Shown here: positions 11,001 through 23,000 of the stretch, in pieces | How positions within the stretch are numbered: position 1 is the stretch's first letter | Layout: each line of letters begins with the position of its first letter | NCBI GenBank assembly: GCA_949126835.1 | Contig: OX421497.1 | Coordinates: forward strand, 10,350,920 to 10,414,919 | Direction: 5' to 3' | Source: Anisus vortex | Lineage: Eukaryota > Mollusca > Gastropoda > Planorbidae | DNA: 64,000 bases | Program-made: the position numbers and the translations under genes | Notes under the pieces: model-generated | What the model saw: the letters and a program-made list of their open reading frames with translations, nothing else | Told to the model about the DNA's origin: nothing | The model's database searches: none

Positions 11001-14000
11001 GAAATAATTTGAGATATTATTTTCAGTAGGTCATGAAATAATTTGAGATATTATTTTCAGTAGGTCATGAAATAATTTGAGATATTATTTTCAGTAGGTC
11101 ATGAAATAATTTGACGTCAGGTAAATTTGATATTTAGGATATTTTTTTAATAGGGGAGAGGAGGTAAAGCTAGAAAAAGTATAGGTGTGTTTTACTACTT
11201 AATATTAACTACCAGTAGATTCTTAGCAGATATTGTTCCCAGGTTCTTCAGACAATCTAATCATGGTCAGTTTACTAGGACATATTATAGATCTACCATT
11301 CAGAATGTAATAGCTAAGTAAATACTCTTTGATTCACAGATTAGAAAAATCGAAGATGCTAGAGTGATCTATGAAAGATTGGTTGAACAGTTCCCTAATG
11401 CTGGAAAGTACTGGAAGATCTATATCGAACATGAGGTTTATATAATTTACTATTTTCAAAGCCTTATATGCCATAAATGACAATTGTATTGTTATTAAAA
11501 TAAAAATTTAATGTGTTTTAAGCCTTTAAAAAACAAATGTATGTCATTTTGGAAGAAAAACATTACCATTGTCATTTGTGGTATCAGGCTTTTAGTAAAT
11601 ACATGACTTGTTAAAAACTGAAGTGTTGTTATCATTAAAAAGAAATTTTATAACAAACAAAAAAAGAAGCAGTAATTTTTTTAAACAATCCTGTGTTTGA
11701 CTTATTGATGGTGGGTGGGAATGTGTTGTGTTATTTCTTTTCCATTAAAAAAATTAGAGTTCATTTCAATTGCTATTATTTATTCTATTTTTATGATATA
11801 TTTATAAGATAGTTAAGATTTTTGATCTCCATTTTATGTGTGTATATAATTAATTCAAGCATAAAAATGTGTGTAAGAATCAATCAACAAGAGTTTGACT
11901 TGTTTTTATGCACATCATTTCATTGTCTTGAGTTTGTTTCATTGTTTGTTTTGAATCTTTTTTTTTTATATAATAAGAAATGGAAGGGATTTATTTGCTC
12001 TGTAAACTTTTATAATAATTTTTTTCAAAGTTTACTTAAAAAATAGACTAATCATATAGAAATGTGGGGTTGTTATTTAATTGTTATCTTAAGGGAAGAA
12101 AGTTGGAATAAGGGACACAATTTTCTACAGAACAATTGTATCAGCAATCACAAAATGTTGCATGAGAAGAGGGCTAGTTAATGTACTGCATGTGCCAATA
12201 TGGTAATGGTATAAACTGTTGGCCATTACATGAGAATATAATATTTTTTACACAATTAAACAGTAAAGTATATTTGAATTCACTAGTCAGGTTTAAGAAT
12301 AAAAGATAAGTTCAACTGCACTGTGAAGAGTCTTGCATCTCTTAGCCTTTCTGATTATAATTTTCAATAACTGTGTTGAGTGGATTCTGTTATAGTGGAG
12401 AAACTTAGAACCTAACCATAAATACACAATGAGCATCTGTTCTATTTTTTTTTTTTTATTGCGGTGGCCTTGTATGTTTTCTAGTGAATCTGCTGTTAAA
12501 CATCTAGATACAAATGATGCCCCCTTAAGTTTGTTGCAGCACAGAAGCTAAAGTAAATGCCAATAAGCTGGGCCTTCACTCTTCAAGACAATATGAAACT
12601 GCTTCTAATCAACCGCTATGCTTTAGTGAATACATGTGCATGTTTTAGAAGCAGTTATAACAGCTGCTAGAGTGATTCTACAGTCCTTTAAATAACATAA
12701 TATTTAAGTGATTTAGAGACATTGTGAATTGTGAGTTATTTACTATCAGCATTTTAAAGCATGAGAAAAAAAATGACACAATTCTCCTCCAAGCAAATGA
12801 ATTAAAGTTTTCAACAAGTTTCAACAGCCTTTGGGACAGCTGTTATTATTAATGAGCACTGCAAATATTTCCTGGCGGTTATTGCAAGAGAATCTGTATG
12901 ACTCCTCAATTCTGCTTTTATCATTTTTCTCATCTTCAAAAACAGATGGTTTGTTATTGTCTGGACTATGTGTTGCAAAAAGATAACCTCAGCCCATGTT
13001 TATATGATATATATTTTTTACTTGTACCAAAATGACTTGTCTTTCTTGGTTGGGATGGCTAGGATCCTAAACAACTATGAAAAAATTATTGTACTTTTAC
13101 AGGTACTGTTATCTTAAAGCTGTGTTTGAAGTAACTCAAATTGCATAGATATAATATTCATTCATTTGTATTTGAAACTTTTCAGTTTATAAATCAGATT
13201 AAAAAATATATTATTGCATAATATATAGGTCTAATAGGTTCCAATAAAATGATAATACAATTAGATACCTATTTTAGCAGCCACAATATAATTATTCAGC
13301 ACTTAATTTTGATAATAAAGGAAAATAATTTGCATATTGTACAATGTGTATAAAGACTCTGCTAATATACAGTTACAGGAGTGGGATAAGAATTTGCATA
13401 GAATAAATAGAAATAAATTTAATACATATACCGGTAATGTTAATAAAGTGAATGTGTCTACACACATTTAAAAATATAAACTTTCATAAATAGTTTAAAC
13501 AATCAATGAAAAATTGACTTTTTAAAGAGAAGGCCTTAGAAAATATATTAATTATTAATTTCATTAATGTAATTTGAATATTCTCTTTTTGAATTTGGTA
13601 AAAGTTGAAGATTTTTTTTTCTATATAATACCGGTATGCAAATTGCAAGTAATATCCTATTTGCCATGTTTTTTTTAATAGAATTTATACAATTGTACAA
13701 TTAAACTATTGAAAAAAGGATAAAGTCTTTGTTGTTGACAGTTTGTTTGCCATGATTTGTTTCAGCTTAAACTAAAGAACTTTGAGAGAGTAGAAAAGGT
13801 TAGTATAAATGTATTTAATTGTATCGAGACTAAAAAATGTATGTATAGTTTTGTTAACTGCAAAGATCTCCAAAAGAAGTACCACACTCATTAATCTTCC
13901 CATAGTCTTCTTGAAATAACTAAGAAAAGTATATGACTTAAACTGTCAACCTAGATGTGACGTTTTATGCTCCCTTCTCAAAAAAAAATTTTGCTGGACT

Positions 14001-17000
14001 GGTCTAAATAATTCAAATGTCTGGGTGGTGGTCAATACAAAGCAAGCACTGCATAGGCAAACATTACTGTTAAAAAATATAAAAAAAAAGAAATAGTCCA
14101 AAAAATGAATAGATCAAGTTGTTTTGTTAGCAGTTTTGTTAGCAGTTTTGAAATGTTGGCTTGGTTCTTAAATTATCTCTGGATGTCCTGATACACAGCT
14201 GTTTACAGGAAAGTTTCTCCTTTGTTTTTGGATGTGGCTAATGTTTATTACACTGTTCCCCATGTTGGCCACTTTTGTAGGTATATTCTTTCCGGTTTTT
14301 CATGTTACCATAATATGCCCTTCTTTAACTACCTTTTGGGTCCATTCTAGCCCAGTTATTGATAGTTCTGTTGCATTCAATATTATCCCATCCTTTTTTT
14401 CTGTTTCTGATAATGGACTACTTTCTAATTATGGCCTGAACTATTGTAGAACATGTATTTCTTCTCATGCTGTCTTAAAATGTAATGTTACGGGAGAAGC
14501 TGTTTAATAATAGATTTAGTTTGTATATGAAGCTTTATAACTTGTTTATTTCATTGGCTATTGGGAAAGCTTTAAATTACCATACAATAAGAATAAGTTT
14601 TGGTCACAAATTGGTGAACTCTGCCTCACAGTCAAAGACAAAGAGTCATTAAAGTTAAAGTGTTTGTTTTTTAAATGCTTCTTTTGGAGATCTATTGTGC
14701 ACTGTGTTATGGCCAATAAACAAATACACTAACTTTTCCAGAGTTTTTTTGTTTATAAATGTGTTTGAGTTTCTTTTTACTGAACAATTTAATTAGAATC
14801 AAGATCAGCGTTTTTGATTATTGAGGTATTTGGGGAAAATAGTCTTTATTAAATCGCTATGTGTATTACCTGATACAATACACATACAATTTTTCAATGT
14901 CTCTTGCCATTCTATTCATGTTCTGCGTCTTCATTTGCACGTTTCGGGGAGCAGTTATTCCAGAGATGTCTCATCAAAGTGCTCAACATTGAACTATGGA
15001 AACTTTATCTCAACTACATCAAAGAAACAAAGGGATCATTGCCTTCTTATAGGTAAGTTGAAAATCTGTATCTTACACTAACCTTACAACATATGAACAC
15101 ATATCTAAAAAAGTACACTTTATTTCAAACCTATTGAATCAGAATACTATGAAGCCTTTATATCTGAAAGTACAAAAATCAGATTTTTGTCTAACTGAAA
15201 CTAAATATTGCATAACATTTATCAATGTACTGTATAAATATGGATGCATTATAAAGTACTAAGTCTTTTTTTATAAAAATAAACGTTTAAAATAAAATTA
15301 CACATGTTTTAGAACAACTGTATATTTTCAAACTGGATTTTCTGAAAAATGACTTTGGTACTAAAGGTTTCATTTCTTTTTAGAAGTAGACTGGCATACA
15401 TAGTAACTTGTTAACCCCACACCCAAACAAATAACAACTATTTGAAATCTGGTCATTAAAGCTTATAATCAAGACATGCATTGATAAACAGGTGCTTAAT
15501 TTAAAAAGTAAAACAATTTAAATTCTTTAAAGCTAACAAGAAATAAATTTAAGAGAATTTCTGGTGTAATTTGGTTTCTTTTTTTCTTTTCTTACAGGGA
15601 AAAAATGGCCCAAGCTTATGACTTCGCTCTAGAAAAGATTGGAATGGATATTATGTCTTACCAAATTTGGGCAGAATATATTAGCTTTTTAAAATCTGTG
15701 TATGGTTGTGCAATTATTATATCTAATTTATTCATGTGATCTGTTTTGTTAATTAGCTTAGTTGTGTGCATTAAGATAATAAACAATAAGTACTTCGAAC
15801 TAAATAATTTAATTTTTTGGTTTAGTATTTTATCTCTCTTCTTCACGTTTTGTATACCGGTACATTTTTTTTTTTTTGCAGTGAAGCAATAGGTTCTTAT
15901 GCGGAGAATCAAAGGATAACGGCAGTGCGCAAAGTCTATCAGAGAGGTGTTACAAACCCAATGATTAACATAGAGCTCCTCTGGAAGGATTACACAGCAT
16001 ATGAAAATGTATGTTAAGCGGTAATTAATTATACTCCTATTTCTGTTTCTTAAATAAAGCTTATTATTATTATCAAGGGTATAGCGTCGGTATGGGTATT
16101 TCTGTTCCCATTAGTTCAAGTACCGGTAGATGATGATTTGATTTATACAGATACACCTGCAGATAACTATAAAAAAAATGCATCTACCGTAAGTGCGGTC
16201 TAGCGCCTGGATAGTTTGGGTCAAAATCCATGGCGCTAATGATGCTGATTACACCACTTAATTTTGCTATCAATATCCCAATGGAATGTGCATCCAGTGT
16301 AGTGCACAACTGTACTTTCCACAATTGATATTGGCTAACCTGCAGAGCTGAGCAGACTTGGGCATTCCCCACCAAAACCAATAAAAAAAATACAAGCATT
16401 TTTTTCACAATAATTCTAAAGTGTACACAGCTTATGCCTAGCTAGTAATTATGAGCTAGAACAGCAATTGATCTAATTAAATATTTCTGTAACTAATGAT
16501 TTAACACATTTCGACAACTAATGTCTTTCAATCATAAACACTAAACACCATCATTTATTTAACTTTGATGCACATTGTAGTCTTATATCTTACTTGTTAC
16601 TGACACATTCTATACAGAAGATTATAGGGTTTTAAAAAATGATGTAAAGTTGTTGTGTAGGGATTACCCTTTCCATGACCAGATGCCGCTCGAGAATAAA
16701 AGAATGTATGATTTCGTTCTTGCATATTGAATAAGAAAAGTGTTTTTTACCCTTTCTATTTGAGCATTGTAATATTTTTGTATTTCCAAGTTAGAACTAT
16801 TGTAAATGCTTTATGTTTTATAACTATATTTCTTCCTTCTTTATCTTTTAGTTCATTTTTCAACACAAAAAAGTTTAACTATTTGAAAGCAGAAACATGA
16901 TTATAGGCAAGATAAAGAAAGTGCAGGCTAAGAAAAATTAGCAAATATACAACACTAAAAAACTATCACAGCAGCATTCACTGATAAAGCAGCAAAGCAG

Positions 17001-20000
17001 AAGTTTTCCCAGAAAAGTCCTATATTATATACCTACCTACCAAAACAGAAAGTACACTTCAGCCATGTTATATTTAAGGCTTGTAAAATTCTACAGCCTT
17101 ACTTCACAGCCAATAGACTATGTTTCATATTCCAAGACATTCATTTTGTACTCACTTGTATTTTCTCAGAGCATCAACAATCTAATAGCTAAAAAGATGA
17201 TAGATGACAGGAGCAGAGAGTACATGAGTGCTAGGAGGGTGGCCAAGGAGTATGAGGTGGCCACTCGTGGCCTGGATAAAAATGCACCGTCTGTTCCTCC
17301 TCAGAACACATACAATGAAATCAAGCAGGTAAGCATTGTTGTAAATGTCTTTTACCCTTCTTCCAGGATACACCTGGTTAGTCCTTCTCTCACTTCTTTT
17401 CTCCTTGGGAAATATATATTAAAGACTACTTAAAGGATGCATTTTTAAAATGTGAACATGTGGATCAGAAAATGAGAAATGGATCAATTGTATACAATGA
17501 CTTGGATACAAGAAAAAAAATAATTTAGGAAGTATTATGTAGATTCCCCTTTTTTTGTACCACTTATCATTACATGGTCAGCAAAAGCTCTTATTCAAAG
17601 TTTTCTTTTCTCATAAGGCTTGATTTTATTGATTACCCCGGTAGCTAAACTTCAACTCAACTTATTCTTGTCTTAACTCAACTCATAAGAGCGTCATGAA
17701 CATCATTGTCCCATTCTGGCCAGCTGGTACCCTGAACTGATTTTATGCAGTCAAATGTCAGGAGCTCAATGAAATGAATAGTTTTCTTCTATTTTTCATT
17801 TTATAAACACATATTCTTTAAATGCTAAATTGTTTCTGTATATTTTTTTACTCAAAGACCCAGTTTACCTTTACATTTCTTTCCTTCGTAACCATATTTC
17901 CAGGTTGAGCTTTGGAAAAAATACATTGCGTGGGAAAAGAAAAATCCTCTCAGGACAGAGGATCAAACAATCATCACAAAAAGAGGTTGGTCTTTTTAAA
18001 TAACTTAGAGTAATCTTTTTTGACCCATGTTTTTGTTTAATGAGATATTTGTCTTCTCTACACTGCCATCATTTGACTGTGATGTTGTTGTTTTTTTCTA
18101 CAGTAATGTTTGCCTATGAGCAGTGCTTGCTTTGTATCGGCCACCACCCGGACATTTGGATTGAGGCCGCCTCTTATTTAGACCAGTCCAGCAAAATTTT
18201 AATTGAGAAAGGGGTATGCTATTTAGCTCATTTTGTTTGTTAGTTATGCTTTGGTTATGCGGAAGTGTGAGCAGGAAAAAGAGTATCAGAAAATATATAA
18301 CGTACCAGGCATTGGATCTGGACCACCGTAGGCAAACCCAAAACAAACAAAAAATGCCATCCAAGCAGAAGCCTGAATGAGGTCTCTGAAACTTAGGTTT
18401 CTATGCTAAATAATATAAGATGAAGTTGGCAAGAACTGAACACTTCAGAGGATTTTCCAGGTGAAATAAGTATTTGGGTAAAATCAAGCCATTGAGAGAT
18501 GTCAATTTTTTTTCCAGTATTAAATAATTGTGCAATGCATGTAGATGTTACAACCTATTGAGAGATATCAATTTTTTATTTACTAGTATAAAATAATTGT
18601 GCACTGCATGTAGATGTTACTAGAGTGAATTGTTAAATTGCAGCACTGCTTCTAAAGAGAAGAACTGCATTGCACATGAAGTTATGATGAAGTCCTCCAG
18701 AGTTTTGAGCCTTAGTTTTTTCTTCTTGTCTGTTTGTCCTTAGGATCAGAATGCTGGTAAAGTATTTGCAGATGAAGCTGCTGCAATATTTGAAAGGGCA
18801 ATCAACTCACTGATGAAGAAGAACATGCTCATATATTTTGCTTATGCTGATTTTGAAGAGGTGAGTGTGATGACTGCGGGGTCCAACACCCTTGTATATT
18901 TGCAATTACTGTTTTAAGTAGACTGCACAAAAACACTTTTTTTTTTTAAGTGATTGGAAATGGCTAATAGATTTGGTGACAAAAAGAAGAAAAAAAAATT
19001 ATATTATTTTTTAATTTTTTGTATATCATTATTACAAGTGTATTTAGGCTAAAGTAATTGTTTTTATTTTTTGAAGGGTCGAATGAAGTTTGAGAAAGTT
19101 CACCAGATATACAAGAAATTCTTGGATGTGGAGGAAGCAAAACCAACTTTGGTACTTCTGAAGTTATTTTTTATGATTTTATTTCATTTATTGCATTTGA
19201 CTTATTTTATTTAAAGAATAATATTGTTAATACTAATTTATATAAAAGGTACTTATTATCTCCCTGTAGGCCTACATCCAGTACATGAAGTTTGCCAGGA
19301 GAGCTGAGGGCATTAAATCTGCCAGACTTGTGTTCAAAGCTGCTAGAGAAGATAAACGTTCAGACTATCATGTGTTTGTAGCTGCAGCACTCATGGAATA
19401 TTACTGTAGTAAAGTTAGTAGTCGGCTTCCTTTTCATAATGGTGTTTTGTTTTTTCTATAACCAATGCAGATGTAATTTATATAGTTACTCCTTGTTTTT
19501 TTTTAGTGTATGTTAATTGTAACAAAAAATGTTCAACTGTCTAGGGAAGATTAAAAAGCCTGTTTTCTTGTTTCTAAAAAAATCATATTTCAGGAGAAAA
19601 GCATTGCATTAAAAATATTTGAACTTGGGCTGAAAAGGTTTGGTGATAACCCAGAGTATGCTTCTTGCTACATAGACTTTATGTCTCATTTAAATGGTGA
19701 GTGGAAATATTCATTTACTTGTAGATTCTCTTTTAGTTCAGTGGTTTCAATGGATATTGCTAAGGAATACTTTAAAATCAGTTACACATTTAGATACTGA
19801 ATTATAGGGTTTTAGTGTGTAGAGATAAGATTACTTTATTGATCCAAGCAAATGGAAATTTGACTTGATTACATAAATTCCACCTTTCAGCATATTTAAA
19901 ACAATATTAAAGAACCATTTGTACTCAAGCACAGTAGAGTTTGATAATTCTTTGCCTCCCCTGGCACTTTTAGTTTTACCAATACCTTTGTACACAAAAG

Positions 20001-23000
20001 GATGAAATTATTGTAATGTCCAGTTCAGAATGGTCCATAACATTTCCTGAAACACTGTTGCAACTTTTTTATAGCCTGAGGTCAATGGACAATACAGATT
20101 TCTGTTGTGGGTAAAATATTTGAATGTTTGCTTGAGAGAAGGCTCATTTTTCTAAAACTGGAGAATATTTTCCTAAATTGGTTAATTATCATTTCTTTCC
20201 TTTGAAAATATTTCCTTATGCAACACTATGTTTATTAGTAAATCTTCACTTTTTTTATTTCAATTTTTTTTATTCTATAATTTAGAGCACTTTAATTTTA
20301 AGTTGTATTTTTAGTTGGTTTTCCAGTAATATCCTAATTTTTATATTGAATAGTTTCTCATATCAAACTGTTTCATTTGTTCTATCAGAGGATAATAATA
20401 CCAGAGTTTTATTTGAAAGAGTTTTATCATCGGATCAATTACAGCCAGAGAAGTCCACGTGAGTAGAAATACTTTCAAAACACCAATAAAAAATTATTAT
20501 TTTGTCTTAATAATGATGGTTTTCTATACTTTATTATTTGTCATGGTCTTTCAAATTTGTGCCAATAATATTTTAATATTTTTTGTGTGTGGAATTAATC
20601 TTGTTCTAAATTTTCAGAGACATTTGGAGCAAGTTTTTATTGTTTGAGTCACAAGTTGGTGATTTAGCTAGTATTGTAAAAGTAGAGAAAAGAAGAGCAT
20701 CAACAATTGAAAAGGTAAAAGGATAACTTTAAAAAAATAATTTATTGTTATTTTTTTAAGACTATTAGTACTCTAGACTCAATACATTTTATACTAAACT
20801 TTAGTTGTTTTATAAATGAAGTTATTACTGTATTCATTAATTCATTAATCATTACGGATGAGCGTAGGACTCAATAATCTTCTTTATAAACAGAGTGTCC
20901 GTAATATATTCGATAAGTAGGACTTGATAATAAAAAAACCTATTTTTTATTTCCTCTATTTTTATCCGTTATAAGAAAAAAATTATTTTGATGCCAGAGA
21001 GAAAAACAATATCATTTCATTTCATGTATATGAAACATATTTTATTTCGTAATTTCTCAGTCTGCACATTTTTGTTTCTCCAACTACAGGTCCAAGCTTT
21101 CAATGAGAAAGAGACAGCGTTACTGATTGACAGATACAAATTTCTAGGCCTGTTACCTTGTGCAGATAATGAACTTAGGGCCATCGGATATTGGGTATGT
21201 TATTACCATTTGAATAGTAAGATAAGATTTCTTTATTGATCCAAAAAGGAAATGTGGTTTGATTACATTGCAGTATTACAAGAACACAAGCACAACAGTA
21301 ACAGTATTAATACAAAAATAGTTGATTTAGTTTTGAGGGATTGTAAATATTTTTTGTGGCGATTTTTGACAGAATGTTTTTTATTTCAGGACCTGGTGAA
21401 ACACCACGTGCTGCAGCTTCCAACAGGCAGCGCCAAGCAAGTGCTGTTGGCCACCACAGAGGAAGAGGATGAGAAAGCTAAAAGACCCAAGTTCCCCCAG
21501 CCAGACATAGATCAAATGTTACCTTTCAAGCCAAGAGCTGTTGTCCGTGAGTAAATAATATCTTTGACAACTTTAATGTTAGGGCTTTTGTTTTCCTATA
21601 GGGAATTTGTTATAAAACAATTCTATAAAGATGTTTATGACGTTGATTATAGATAATAATAGATAATAATAATAGATCTTTTTTTATCGGTGTTTTTTTT
21701 TAAAAGAACTAAAAAGGTTTAACATTACAATGTTGTCTTTTTATGTATTTTGTATTAGATTTTAATAATTCATAGTTTTGTTACTGTTCTGGTCCTTATT
21801 CTAAGCTTATTTTCTTCATTAAAGGTCTCTTAGTTTTCCTTATTTTCACATTTTGATCAGTGACTGGTGTAGTCATATAATAATGACGGGTGTAGTCGTG
21901 TAATAATGAGGGGTGTAGTCGTGTAATAATGACGGGTGTAGTCGTGTAATAATGACGGGTGTAGTCATGTAATAATGACGGGTGTAGTCGTGTAATAATG
22001 AGGGGTGTAGTCATGTAATAAGAGTATGTTTACATGTCTGATGTAAAATTGTTTTTTACAGCCACTTGCTCACATCCAGTCCCAGGTGGTGTGTTCCCTC
22101 CCCCTCCGGCTGCTTCCCTGTTGCTTCAGATGTTACCTCCACCGGAATGTTTTCATGTAAGTTTTCTACAAATTCAAACTGTTATTTACAGTTTCATGGG
22201 TGCAAGAGTGCCGGCCAATTTAAATTTTGGAAACATGCACGCCGGCCAATCGCCGTCAAGCTTAATGTGTAATTTCTTGTAGATCTCGTTGCACCGAAAT
22301 CAGACTTTTTTTTGGGCCGTAACAAACTATAAATGATCTACTTTTTTCTTTAATGAAAACTTAAAAGGCGAAATAAAAAGAGCAACAGGAAAATATCAAA
22401 GTATCCGCACATGCATGATTCTATATTTATATTTACGTCAGGGTTTCCCTAGTTTTCGTCGCCCGGTAATTTTTATAGGCCTACCCGTGCCTCCAGAGTT
22501 TTAATAACGTTTTTTTATCGCAGTCCCATAATGTAGCTTTCTTGGACTCAGACGCGAATTTGTATTTAGGTCAATCTATGCGCCACGCGTTACTCGCGGC
22601 AGCGACTATTAAAACTCATTTTTTTCATTAGCTCATTAGGCTAGGCATTAGCCTCATTATTCATTAGGCCTACAATAAAACTTTTGTTTATCAGCCTACT
22701 AAAACGAAAACAACTATTTATTAATAGACTTTATCTCTGCGCAACGTCAAAATTTCAATTATTGCTATCAATGATGTAATACAATAATATGCGGACACAA
22801 ACGCTAAGTATATTATTTTAGGCAGAAACTTTGCCGGCTTTTTGGCACTGTCAAATCTTACTTGTTGGCCAAATGGGGCTCAGCACTTGCACCCATGCAG
22901 TTTTCTTGTTGTTCACAGGTCCTCAGCTTATAGTTAAGCTTGTGTTATTGAGTTCTGCCCTGAATGGTTTTGAAAATGCTAAATGACAGTTTTAAGAAAA

